From: Glycomyces lechevalierae
GTDB taxonomy: Bacteria > Actinomycetota > Actinomycetes > Mycobacteriales > Micromonosporaceae
Assembly (NCBI RefSeq): GCF_027622945.1
Contig: NZ_JAPZVQ010000004.1
Location: 186,001 to 250,000, forward strand
Length of the DNA: 64,000 nucleotides
Direction of reading: 5' to 3'
The translations under genes and the position numbers were made by a program. Positions within the stretch are counted from its first letter, which is position 1. Every line of letters begins with the position of its first letter. Below are positions 33,605 through 42,074 of the stretch, piece by piece. The notes beneath the pieces are model-generated. The model did not search any database, had not been told where the DNA came from, and was given only the letters and a program-made list of their open reading frames with translations.

Positions 33605-35310
33605 TGGGCCGTCCCATGGCGCAGCTCCGCAACACGATCGCCCTGAGGCTCGGCCTCGGCGCGACCCTCGGCGCCCTCGCCCAGCTGAGCGCCCTGGCGC
33701 TGCTGGCGGTCTCCGGGTACCTCATCTCGCGCGCCTGGGAGCAGCCGCCGATCCTGTACCTGATGGTCGCGATCACCTCAGTGCGGCTCTTCGGGATCAG
33801 CCGCGGCGTCCTCCGCTACCTCGAACGGCTCGTCTCGCACGACGCGGCCTTCCGCGGCCTCGAGCGCCTCCGGATCGCCGTGTGGCGCAAGCTCGTGCGG
33901 CTCGCGCCCGCCGGCGTCCCCGTGTGGCGCTCAGGCGACCTCCAGGCCCGCCTCATCGACGACGTGGACGGCGTGGGGGACCGGTGGCTGCGCGGCGCGC
34001 TGCCGCTCGCCTCCGCCGTCATCGTCTCCGTCTGCGCCACCGCCCTGCAGGCGACGCTCCTGCCCGCCGCCGGGGTCATCCTCGGCGCCTGCCTGCTCGC
34101 GGCCGCGCTCGTCGGCCCGGCTCTGGCGACCTGGTCGTCCCGGTACGCGGTGCGCGCCACCGCGTCCGCGCGCGGCGACCTCACCGAAGGCGTCCGCGCC
34201 TGCCTGCACGGCCGCGAAGAACTCGTCGCCGCCGGCACCGACGCCAAAGCGCTCGAACGGGTCCTGGAAGGCGACGACCGGCTCCGCCGCGCCCACGCCC
34301 GCATCGCCTGGACCGCCGGACTCGGCGAGGCCGCCGGGCTCCTCGCCCTCGCCGTCGCCGTCACCGGCGCGCTCGGGGCCGGCATCCCGGCCGTCGCCGC
34401 CGGGACCCTCGACGGGGTCCTGCTCGCCGTGATCGCGCTCGTCCCGCTCGCCGCGTTCGAACCCGTGCTCGCCCTGCCCGCCGCCGCGCAGCAGACCGCC
34501 GTCGCCAAGGCCTGCGGCCGCCGCCTCCTCGAGATCACCCAGGCCGAAGAGCCGCGCCCGGACCCCGTGGAGCCCATGGAGTTCGAGCCCAACCCGCTCG
34601 GCGGGCCGCCGTTCATCGAGATCAAACGGCTCTCCGTCACCTGGCCCGGCGCCGAGACCCCTGCGCTGCACGGATTCGACCTCACCGTCCAGCCCGGCGA
34701 GCGCGTCGCCGTCATGGGCCCGTCCGGCTCCGGCAAGTCCACGCTCGCCGCCGCCCTCATGGGCTTCCTGCCCTACGAGGGGAGCCTCCGCTTCGGCGGC
34801 GTCGAACTCGCCGAGTACGACGGCGACGACATCCGCCGCACCGTCGGCCTCTGCTCCCAGGACGCCCACGTCTTCGACACGACCCTCGCCGAGAACCTGC
34901 GGCTCGCCCGGCCCGGCGCCGCGGACGACGACCTCGCCCGGGCCCTGCGCTGGGCCGGCCTCCGCGACTGGCTCGAAGCCCTCCCCGAAGGCCTCGAGAC
35001 CCGCCTCGGCGAGCACGGCCGCGCCGTCTCCGGCGGCGAACGCGGCCGCATCGCCCTCGCCCGCTGCCTCCTCGCCGACCGCGAGGTCCTCGTCCTCGAC
35101 GAACCCGACGCGCACCTCGACGCCGCCACCGCCGAACGCGTCCTCCGCACGGCCGCCGCCGCGCTCGAAGGCAAGACCACCATCGTGATCACCCACCGGC
35201 CGCTGCCCGAGGGCGTCGTCGACCGCGTCGTGCACCTGCGCGCCCCGGTTCCGACTCCCCGACGTGACGCGCCGGACAACCGGCTTTTGGGCGTGGCTCC
35301 TCCTGGGTAG
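33604..35310 (+). CDS. cydC: Thiol reductant ABC exporter subunit CydC
   Basis: This 568-residue half-transporter overlaps the cydD stop by one base (TGATG); GTG 33601 would add one residue. Six membrane helices (LSALALLAVSGYLISRAWEQPP is a family-like first helix) are followed by an ATPase with Walker A GPSGSGKST, signature VSGGERGRIALAR and Walker B VLVLDEPDAHLD. It pairs with CydD. Confidence 0.95.
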   Translation: MGRPMAQLRNTIALRLGLGATLGALAQLSALALLAVSGYLISRAWEQPPILYLMVAITSVRLFGISRGVLRYLERLVSHDAAFRGLERLRIAVWRKLVRLAPAGVPVWRSGDLQARLIDDVDGVGDRWLRGALPLASAVIVSVCATALQATLLPAAGVILGACLLAAALVGPALATWSSRYAVRATASARGDLTEGVRACLHGREELVAAGTDAKALERVLEGDDRLRRAHARIAWTAGLGEAAGLLALAVAVTGALGAGIPAVAAGTLDGVLLAVIALVPLAAFEPVLALPAAAQQTAVAKACGRRLLEITQAEEPRPDPVEPMEFEPNPLGGPPFIEIKRLSVTWPGAETPALHGFDLTVQPGERVAVMGPSGSGKSTLAAALMGFLPYEGSLRFGGVELAEYDGDDIRRTVGLCSQDAHVFDTTLAENLRLARPGAADDDLARALRWAGLRDWLEALPEGLETRLGEHGRAVSGGERGRIALARCLLADREVLVLDEPDAHLDAATAERVLRTAAAALEGKTTIVITHRPLPEGVVDRVVHLRAPVPTPRRDAPDNRLLGVAPPG

Positions 35311-35428
35311 ACTCCCCAGACGGTGATTCCAACGACCAGTGCCACCAAGGCCGACCGGTGGAACGACCGACGACGGCGCCCGCCCGGGCGCCCGTCACCC
35401 ATGAATCACGCTAAGGCTTGATGCAGCA

Positions 35429-36070
35429 GTGAACACATCTGCACCCGCTACCGGACCCAAGGCCCCGAACTCGGGGCAGCGCTGGCCCGAGGGGTGGACC
35501 AAACTCCACGTGTACCTGACGGACCTCGACCAGGTCAAGGCCGTCGCGGAGTCCTACCGCGAGGTCATCGACCGGGCCGCTGGCGACCGGCACGTCCCGC
35601 TCGAATGGCTCCACGCCACCGTCGCCTCCGTCGAATGCGACGCCGCTTCGATCGACGACGCGACCCGCGAGAAGCTCATCCACCGACTCCGCGAGAAGAC
35701 CGCCCAGGTCAAGGCCTTCCCGCTCACCATCGGCCCCGCGCTCGCCGCGACCGGCGCGATCATGCTCGACACCTTCCCCGACACCTCGTTCCGGCAGCTC
35801 GTGAACGCCTGCGTGGACGCCGTCAACGAGATCGTCGAAGGCGACTACGGCCGCCCCTGCGGTGGACCGGGCCACGTCTCCCTCTCCTACCGCTCGGCCG
35901 ACGCCGACGCCCACCCGCGCCGCGGCGCCATCCAGAACAAGCTCCGCGACGTCCGCCCCGGTAGGACGGAGATCACGGTCAGTGGAGTGGATCTCGTCCG
36001 AGTCATCCAATCCGCCGACGCCTCCACCTACACCTGGGAGCACATCGCGCGAATCCCCTTGGGGGAGTAG
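35429..36070 (+). CDS. 2H phosphoesterase superfamily protein (2'-5' RNA ligase-like)
   Basis: This 213-residue protein starts at GTG. It carries the two His-x-Ser/Thr signatures of the 2H superfamily: LEWLHATVASVE and GPGHVSLSYRS. It is otherwise soluble with no signal peptide. Members include 2'-5' RNA ligases and cyclic phosphodiesterases, so an RNA-end or cyclic-phosphate substrate is likely but not defined. A TAGACT -10-like box overlaps the cydC stop, about 100 nt upstream. Confidence 0.82.
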   Translation: MNTSAPATGPKAPNSGQRWPEGWTKLHVYLTDLDQVKAVAESYREVIDRAAGDRHVPLEWLHATVASVECDAASIDDATREKLIHRLREKTAQVKAFPLTIGPALAATGAIMLDTFPDTSFRQLVNACVDAVNEIVEGDYGRPCGGPGHVSLSYRSADADAHPRRGAIQNKLRDVRPGRTEITVSGVDLVRVIQSADASTYTWEHIARIPLGE

Positions 36071-36085
36071 GGAACTCAATCTGTG

Positions 36086-36114
36086 AACGGGCGCCGCCGC
36101 GAGCGGCGCCCGTT
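36086..36114 (+). terminator. Terminator of the 2H phosphoesterase gene
   Basis: A perfect 12-bp stem (AACGGGCGCCGC / GCGGCGCCCGTT) with a 5-nt loop lies 15 nt after the stop. Confidence 0.8.
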
Positions 36115-36302
36115 GCGGTTGACGTCTACGACGCGAATCTGACACGATGCTGTCACCGACCTGTGGCCTACTGTTGGTAGCAGTGTCAATGTCCGGCCAC
36201 GTGACGTTCAGGCGTGGTCAGTGACGACTTGCCTGAATCCTGCCGGTCCCAGTCCCGGTCCACCCCGGAACGGCGAAAGCCGTGAGTGTCAGGAGGTGTC
36301 GA

Positions 36303-38000
36303 TTGTTCGCAGACAATGACCGTCGCATCGCAACCCGAGCGGCCGAATGCTTGCCCCCACTGCATGAAGCGGTGGAACTCACCGAGCCCCGGCCGATGGA
36401 ACCTCCCAAGGCCCGCACCGAGGTCACCGAGCCCTACGGCTACTTCTCCGACCTCACCGCCGCGCACCTCCTCCACGAGGGCGAGATCCGCCCGGCCTAC
36501 ACGCTCGCCGAACCCACGCCGCTCGAAGTCTGGCGCCGCAACCTCGAGATCATCACCGCGATCCTCACCGCCGCCGGCGTCGACTCCTTCGCCGTGCCCG
36601 GCTTCAGCCTCACCCGGCCCGTGCTCGCCGTCAGCGCCGCCGACCGCCAGCGCGTCCTCACCGCCCTCGCCATGCTCTGCGACTCCACCGGCGGGCGCCT
36701 CGCCACGCCCGAACCCGCGTTCCGCGAGTCCGAGCTCGGCCTCAACCGCCCCCAGTGGGCCCGCCGCGCCGACATGGGCGACGTGCCGATGGTCCGCGCC
36801 TCCTGGCTCTGGACCGACGCCGCCCGCGAACTCCTCTTCGGCGCCGACTACGGCTGCGACGTCGAGTTCTGGAACCCGACCGGCGACGGGCACCTCTTGG
36901 CGCCCAGGCACAACCGCATCAGTCCCGTCGTCCGCGACGACGGCGCCCGGGTCACCGCCCCCGGGCGCCTCTTCACGGCGCTGGCGGCCGGTCCGCGCGC
37001 GGGGCTGCCGCGCGTGGCGACCCGGCCGGAGTTCTCGCGGCCCGGGCTCGACCTGGTGGACTTCCCGATCGACGTGGTCTACACGTGGGTGGACGGCGCC
37101 GACCACTCGTGGCTGCGCCGCCGTGCCGAGGCCGACCAGTCGCCGTACCACGCGGAGTCGGCGAACGCGGCCCGCTTCCACGACCGCGAGGAGCTGCGGT
37201 TCTCGTTGCGCTCCTTGCACTTGAACGCGCCGTGGGTGCGGCATGTCTACTTGGTGACCGACCGGCAGCGCCCGCACTGGCTCGACGCGGACGCCCCGGG
37301 GATCACCGTGGTCGACCACCGGGACCTGTTCGACGACCCGGACTGCCTGCCCACGTTCAACTCCCACGCGATCGAGACGCAGCTCCACCGCATCGAGGGG
37401 TTGTCCGAGCACTTCCTGTACTTCAACGACGACATGTTCGTCGGCAAGCCGGTCGATCCGCGTTTGTTCTTCGAGCCCAGCGGGATCGCGCGGTTCTTCC
37501 CGGCGCAGACGTTCATCGGGATGGACCCGGTCAGCACGGCCGACTCGCCGCCGAACGCGGCCTTCAAGAACGACCGGGCGCTGCTCGAGCGGGCCTTCGG
37601 GCGGACCATCTCGCGGATGATGAAGCACGTGCCGTACCCGTTGCAGCGCAGCGTGCTCGCCGAGGTCGAGAAGGAGTTCGCCGAGGACCTGGCGCGCACG
37701 GCCCAGAGCGCGTTCCGGAACGTCACGGACGTCTCGACGGTGACCCTGCAGCACTACTACGCGTTCTTCACCGGCCGCGCGGTGCTCGGCGAGGCCCAGG
37801 ACGCGTATGTGGAGCTCGGTATGCCGGACGTGCACGAGCGGCTGGAGCTGCTGCTGGAGCGGCGCGACCGGGACACGTTCTGCATCAACGACGCCGGCCT
37901 GCCCGAGGACCTGGCGGACGAGCGCTCGGACCTGATGCGGCGCTTCCTGGAGTCGTACTTCCCGGTGCCGTCGCCTTGGGAGAAGTCCTTGGCGCTGTAG
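36303..38000 (+). CDS. Stealth family sugar-1-phosphate transferase (capsule/cell-wall polysaccharide)
   Basis: This protein has 565 residues from TTG 36303, chosen because AGGAGG (36291-36296) is 6 nt upstream; GTG 36282 is the alternative. The four Stealth regions are visible: CR1 DVVYTWVDG near residue 260, CR2 FHDREELRFSLRSLHLNAPWVRHVYLVTD, CR3 AFKNDR...KHVPYPLQRSVL and CR4 near the C-terminus (CINDAG). Family members transfer hexose-1-phosphate to make phosphodiester-linked polysaccharides, as in bacterial capsules. The N-terminal 240 residues are extra and unassigned. No other capsule genes are near. Confidence 0.9.
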   Translation: MFADNDRRIATRAAECLPPLHEAVELTEPRPMEPPKARTEVTEPYGYFSDLTAAHLLHEGEIRPAYTLAEPTPLEVWRRNLEIITAILTAAGVDSFAVPGFSLTRPVLAVSAADRQRVLTALAMLCDSTGGRLATPEPAFRESELGLNRPQWARRADMGDVPMVRASWLWTDAARELLFGADYGCDVEFWNPTGDGHLLAPRHNRISPVVRDDGARVTAPGRLFTALAAGPRAGLPRVATRPEFSRPGLDLVDFPIDVVYTWVDGADHSWLRRRAEADQSPYHAESANAARFHDREELRFSLRSLHLNAPWVRHVYLVTDRQRPHWLDADAPGITVVDHRDLFDDPDCLPTFNSHAIETQLHRIEGLSEHFLYFNDDMFVGKPVDPRLFFEPSGIARFFPAQTFIGMDPVSTADSPPNAAFKNDRALLERAFGRTISRMMKHVPYPLQRSVLAEVEKEFAEDLARTAQSAFRNVTDVSTVTLQHYYAFFTGRAVLGEAQDAYVELGMPDVHERLELLLERRDRDTFCINDAGLPEDLADERSDLMRRFLESYFPVPSPWEKSLAL

Positions 38001-38104
38001 GGGAGTGAGAGCTCCTCGCGAACGCTGCGCGTCGGACCCCTTGCGTAATGTTGAAACTGGGGGGGTCCCCAGCGCGGACATTTCGCTTACGTCGGATATG
38101 CGAA

Positions 38105-38134
38105 GAGGGCCCGGAGCGAACGCTCCGGGCCCTC
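38105..38134. terminator. Bidirectional terminator between Stealth and M3 peptidase genes
   Basis: A perfect 14-bp stem (GAGGGCCCGGAGCG / CGCTCCGGGCCCTC) with an AA loop lies between convergent genes. Confidence 0.85.
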
Positions 38135-38146
38135 AACGCATTCGGC

Positions 38147-40186
38147 CTACTTCAAGCCGCGCCGTTCCAGCAGCGGGTCGATCTCGGCGTCGCGTCCGCG
38201 GAAGCGGCGGAAGGACTCCATGGGGTCGATCGAGCCGCCCTTGCTGAGCAGGGTGGCGCGGAAGTGGTCGCCGTTCTCGCGGGTGAGGCCGCCATGCTCC
38301 TTGAACCACTCGACCGTGTCGGCGTCCAGGATCTCCGACCAGATGTAGGAGTAGTACCCGGCGGCGTAGCCGATCGAGATGTGCGCGAAGTAGCCCGAGC
38401 GGTAGCGCGGGGCGATCTCGGGCATGTAGATCCCGGCGTCCTCGAGGGCCTTGCGCTCGAAGGCCTCCACGGCCGCGAACGCGTCGTCGCCGCCGTCCGG
38501 GACCTCCTCGGGGGTGAGGCGGTGCCAGGCCTGATCGAGCAGGGCCGCGCCCAGGTACTCGGTGGAGGCGAAGCCCTCGCCGAACTTCCCGGCGGCCTTC
38601 CACTGCGCGATCAGCCCGGCCGGGGCGGCCTCGCCGGTCTCGAAGTGCCGCATGTAGTTCGCGGTGACCTCGGGCCAGTCCTCCCACATCTCGTTGACCT
38701 GCGACGGGTACTCGACGAAGTCGCGCGGGGTCGAGGTCATCGAGGTCTTCGGGTAGCGGCAGGCCGAGAGCAGGCCGTGGAGGGCGTGCCCGAACTCGTG
38801 GAAGAGGGTCGTCACGTTGTCCACGGTGACCAGCGCCGGCTGCCCCTCGGAGGGCTTGACGATGTTGAGGTTGTTGACGACCACGGGCTTGTCGCCGGTG
38901 AGGTCGGACTGGACGACGAGCGGGTTCATCCACGCGCCGCCCTTCTTCGAGTCGCGGGTGAAGAAGTCGCCCACGAACAGGCCCAAGGGCTCTCGGCCGT
39001 CGAAGACCTCCCAGACGCGCGCCTCGGGGTGGTACCCGGCGAGGTCCTTGCGCTCTTCGAAGGTGAGGCCGAACTCCTGTTCGGCGGCGTAGAAGACGCC
39101 GTCGACGAGCACGCGGTCGAGTTCGAGGTAGGGCTTGAGCGCTTCGGCGTCGAAGCCGTACTTGGCCTGGCGCACCTGCTTGGCGTAGTACGACCAGTCC
39201 CAGGCGGCCAGTGCGAAGCCGCCGCCGTCGGCGTCGATGACGGCCTGCAGCTCGGCGGCTTCGCGGCGGGCGTTGCGCACCGAGGCCTCGGCGAGGCCGG
39301 CCAGGCGCTCGGCGATGATGCCGGCGTTCCCGGCGGTCTGGTCGGCGGCGATGTACGCGGCGAAGTGCTCGTAGCCGAGCAGCTGCGCCTTCTCGGCGCG
39401 CAGGCGCACCATGCGCAGCAGCGTCTCGGCGTTCCCGGCCCCGCGCCCGATGGTGGCCTTGTACAGGCGCTCGCGCAGGCCGCGGTCCTTCAGGTCTTCG
39501 AGGAGCGGGTGGCGCGAGAAGTTCGACTGCGTGATGAGCCAGCCGTCGAGGCCGCGCTCCTTGGCGGCGGCCGCGGCGGCCCCGATCTGGTCCTCGCCGA
39601 GGCCGTCGAGCTCGGCGCGGTCGGTGACGTGCACGGCCGCGTCGTTGATGTCCGCGAGGATCTGCTGGTTGAACTTGGAGGCGAGCTCCGCCAGCTCGGT
39701 GTTGATCGCCGAGAGCCGCGCCTTCCCGTCCTCGTCGAGCGCGGCGCCGCCGCGCACGAACTCGGTCCGGTACCGCTCGAGGAGCCGCTCGTCCTGCTCG
39801 TCCAGCTCCAGCTTCTCGCGCTGCTCCCAGACGGCCTCGATGCGCTCGTACAGGGCCGCGTTGAGGAGGATCTTGTCCGCGTGCGCGGCGAGCCTGGGGC
39901 TGATCTCGGACTCGATCGCGTTCAGGTCGTCGTCGGTGTCCGAGGAGAGCTTGTTGAAGAACACGAGGCTCACGCGCTTGAGCGTGCCGAGCCCGGACCG
40001 CTCCAGGGCCACCACGGTGTTCTCGAACGTCGGCTCGGCCGGGTCCGCGGCGATGGCCTCGACGGCCTGCAGCTGCTCGGCCATGCCGGCCTCGAACGCG
40101 GGCAGGTAGTGCCCGGTCTCGACCGCCGCGAACGGCGGGAGCTGGTAGGGGAGGTCAGAGGGGGACAGGAACGGGTTCTCGGTCAC
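38147..40186 (-). CDS. M3 family metallopeptidase (oligopeptidase A / Dcp type)
   Basis: This 679-residue cytosolic zinc peptidase has the HExxH motif in TLFHEFGHALHGLLS and the downstream zinc Glu region PRDFVEYPSQVNEMWEDW. Its length matches peptidyl-dipeptidase/oligopeptidase A. It degrades short peptides. The minus-strand promoter contains TAGGAT (40289-40294) with a perfect 10-bp palindrome over the -35 region. Confidence 0.95.
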   Translation of the reverse strand: MTENPFLSPSDLPYQLPPFAAVETGHYLPAFEAGMAEQLQAVEAIAADPAEPTFENTVVALERSGLGTLKRVSLVFFNKLSSDTDDDLNAIESEISPRLAAHADKILLNAALYERIEAVWEQREKLELDEQDERLLERYRTEFVRGGAALDEDGKARLSAINTELAELASKFNQQILADINDAAVHVTDRAELDGLGEDQIGAAAAAAKERGLDGWLITQSNFSRHPLLEDLKDRGLRERLYKATIGRGAGNAETLLRMVRLRAEKAQLLGYEHFAAYIAADQTAGNAGIIAERLAGLAEASVRNARREAAELQAVIDADGGGFALAAWDWSYYAKQVRQAKYGFDAEALKPYLELDRVLVDGVFYAAEQEFGLTFEERKDLAGYHPEARVWEVFDGREPLGLFVGDFFTRDSKKGGAWMNPLVVQSDLTGDKPVVVNNLNIVKPSEGQPALVTVDNVTTLFHEFGHALHGLLSACRYPKTSMTSTPRDFVEYPSQVNEMWEDWPEVTANYMRHFETGEAAPAGLIAQWKAAGKFGEGFASTEYLGAALLDQAWHRLTPEEVPDGGDDAFAAVEAFERKALEDAGIYMPEIAPRYRSGYFAHISIGYAAGYYSYIWSEILDADTVEWFKEHGGLTRENGDHFRATLLSKGGSIDPMESFRRFRGRDAEIDPLLERRGLK

Positions 40187-40300
40187 GAAGGCTCCTCGCT
40201 GCGGTGGACCGGCGGCGGCGCACGGCGGCCCAAGGCGGGCGCGCCGGCGGTGCCGCCGACGGTAGTGCCGAACAGTGGCGGTGGCCGAATCCTATTCCGG

Positions 40301-40322
40301 GCACTTGCCGTCCGGCAAGTGC
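40301..40322 (-). promoter_or_regulatory. Palindrome over the -35 of the M3 peptidase promoter
   Basis: GCACTTGCCG-TC-CGGCAAGTGC is a perfect 10-bp inverted repeat. On the minus strand TTGCCG (40318-40313) is 18 nt from TAGGAT, so a bound regulator would compete with or activate RNA polymerase. It could also influence the divergent phosphatase gene. Confidence 0.5.
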
Positions 40323-40404
40323 GATACGGGGTGCGGCGGAGCCGGCGAAATGGAGCGGCCCACAACTTCACCGAACGGCGGCGGGCCGGATTAATATCGA
40401 GCCC

Positions 40405-41199
40405 ATGTCTGAATCCAGTCCGCTGTTCGTGGCCAGCGACATCCACGGCCACTACGACGCGCTCGTCGAGTCGCTGCGAGGGCGGGGACTGGTGGACGAG
40501 GACGCCAAATGGACCGGCGGCCCAGCTCGCTTGTGGATCCTCGGCGACCTGTTCGACCGCGGCGAGGAGGGCGTGGCCGTGGTGCGGCTGCTGCGCCGGC
40601 TCGCCGGGCAGGCGGCCGCCGAGGGCGGCCATGTGGACACGCTCATCGGCAACCACGAGGTGCTGCTGCTCGGCTCGCGCCGCTTCGGCGACGTGGCCTT
40701 CACGGACGTGGACGGCCAGGACCGCCAGTTCCTCCACTGGTGGGTCCTCAACGGCGGCTTCGAAGACGAGCTCGGCGACCTCACCGACGACGAGGTGAGG
40801 TGGCTCGAGACCCGGCGCGTGCTCCACGTCGCCGACAAGGTCCTCCTCGTGCACGCCGACACCGAGTCGTACCTCGGGTACGGCCGCAGCGAGGAGGCCG
40901 TCAACTCGGCGGTCCGCAAGATCATGGCCGGAGATGAGCCCGAGGAGTGGTGGCAGCTCTTCCGGGAGCTGACGCGCCGCCACGAGTTCATGGGCCCCGA
41001 CGGGCCGATGCGGGTGCGCGGGATGCTCCGCGCCTTCGGCGGCGAGGAGCTGGTGCACGGCCACTCGACCATCCCTGACACGACCGAACTGGAGCCGAGC
41101 CAGGTCACGCAGGCCCGCCGCTACTGCGACGGCCTCGTCCTCAACGTCGACGGCGGCGTGTACCAGGGCGGCAAGTGCCTGGTGGTCCGACTCAACTGA
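40405..41199 (+). CDS. PPP-type metallophosphoesterase
   Basis: This protein has 264 residues from ATG 40405; TAATAT (40392-40397) 7 nt upstream indicates a leaderless mRNA. Motifs are in order: VASDIHGHYD, ILGDLFDRGEEG, LIGNHEVLL, LVHADTE and LVHGHSTIP, as in protein Ser/Thr phosphatase or Ap4A hydrolase-like enzymes. The substrate is undefined. It is divergent from the M3 peptidase gene. Confidence 0.88.
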   Translation: MSESSPLFVASDIHGHYDALVESLRGRGLVDEDAKWTGGPARLWILGDLFDRGEEGVAVVRLLRRLAGQAAAEGGHVDTLIGNHEVLLLGSRRFGDVAFTDVDGQDRQFLHWWVLNGGFEDELGDLTDDEVRWLETRRVLHVADKVLLVHADTESYLGYGRSEEAVNSAVRKIMAGDEPEEWWQLFRELTRRHEFMGPDGPMRVRGMLRAFGGEELVHGHSTIPDTTELEPSQVTQARRYCDGLVLNVDGGVYQGGKCLVVRLN

Positions 41200-41204
41200 G
41201 CCCC

Positions 41205-41267
41205 AGAACCCCGATGTCTTAGAACCCCGATGTCTCAAGACCCGTTGTCGCAGAACCCCGATGCCGC
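41205..41267 (+). repeat. Three copies of a 16-bp direct repeat after the phosphatase gene
   Basis: AGAACCCCGATGTCTT (41205-41220) is followed head-to-tail by AGAACCCCGATGTCTC (41221-41236) and, 15 nt on, by AGAACCCCGATGCCGC (41252-41267). No gene covers them. The meaning is unknown; short tandem duplication is the simplest reading. Confidence 0.7.
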
Positions 41268-41393
41268 AACCGTTTCAGAAGGAGGCGCGGCGACCGCCTG
41301 GTGGAGCGGCCGCCGCAGTCCTTTCCCCGGCCCCCTGAAAAGCCTGCCGCTGAAGGGGCCCGCGGCGCGGGAGGCCGGACCGCGGACACGCCT

Positions 41394-41660
41394 TCAGTTG
41401 TTACCTTGCTGCCCTAAGAAGTAGACGCGGGTGACCGGCGGGTCGCCGGCGGCGCGGCCGCTGCGCGACTCCACCCAGAGGGTCACGGCCACCGCCGCCG
41501 CGAGGCCCATCGTCACCCACCCGGCGAGCGGCGAGAAGGCGATCGCGAAGCCGAGGACGGCCGCCGCCGCGGTGGCGATGGCGGCCGTCAGGAAGGCCCT
41601 GCGGAAGGCGCGCCGATGTACGCGGCGCGCGATGACTCGGTTGTGTCTCATATCTGACAC
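41394..41660 (-). CDS. Small two-helix membrane protein
   Basis: This is an 88-residue product (GTG 41660; ATG 41651 also possible) with a very basic N-terminus (RHNRVIARRVHRRAFRRAF) and two hydrophobic helices (about 24-42 and 46-63), then a short polar tail. It resembles no family I can name. A 22-bp palindrome covers the start region, and an XRE-TPR regulator gene lies divergently 415 nt away. Confidence 0.6.
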   Translation of the reverse strand: MSDMRHNRVIARRVHRRAFRRAFLTAAIATAAAAVLGFAIAFSPLAGWVTMGLAAAVAVTLWVESRSGRAAGDPPVTRVYFLGQQGNN

Positions 41661-41662
41661 AA
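41641..41662. promoter_or_regulatory. Perfect inverted repeat at the start of the small membrane protein gene
   Basis: TTGTGTC-N8-GACACAA. The half-site resembles TTGAGTG-N8-CACACAA at the crp operon promoter and has the same spacing, though the core CRP spacing differs. It could be an operator or an RNA hairpin over the start codon. Confidence 0.4.
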
Positions 41663-42074
41663 CGAGTCAGGCCCTTGAATCGACACGTTGCATGTGCAGA
41701 TTTCCCGCGTTCGGGCGACCGAAACCCGGCATACCCGCAGATAACCGGCTACCTGCCGTCATCGGCGAGCAAGACTGTAAGCGGTATCGAGCACAGGGTG
41801 ACATTGGCAGTTCGCGGCCGTTGTGCGCGAAGGGAAAAGACGGTAAACACATAGTGTCGGGCGCCAAAGGCGACACACCCGATGTCCGCAAAGGGCACTC
41901 CCTCGGCGGCATCGGGCCTCGTGCGGGTCGAGACCACCGGGCACTGCTGACAAGCGCCTGGAGTCCCGACCCGGCGGCCGCGACTCACGGCCGGAGGAAC
42001 GGCCGCCGCGGCCGCACATGAAACGCACGTCCCGACATCCGCAACCAACTCCTATATAGACGGTGGGGTCTGAC
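41661..42074. other. Intergenic region before the XRE-TPR gene
   Basis: No plausible gene is seen. It contains an inverted repeat GTGTCG...CGACAC near 41855-41877, a GC-rich dyad around 41970-42018 (CGGCCG-type), and a likely -10 TATATA (42053-42058) for the XRE-TPR gene, giving a very short 5' leader. Confidence 0.5.

Noticed and set aside
41230..41424. A 64-codon plus-strand ORF after the phosphatase gene
   Set aside because: It spans the 16-bp repeats and has no ribosome-binding site or recognisable protein features.
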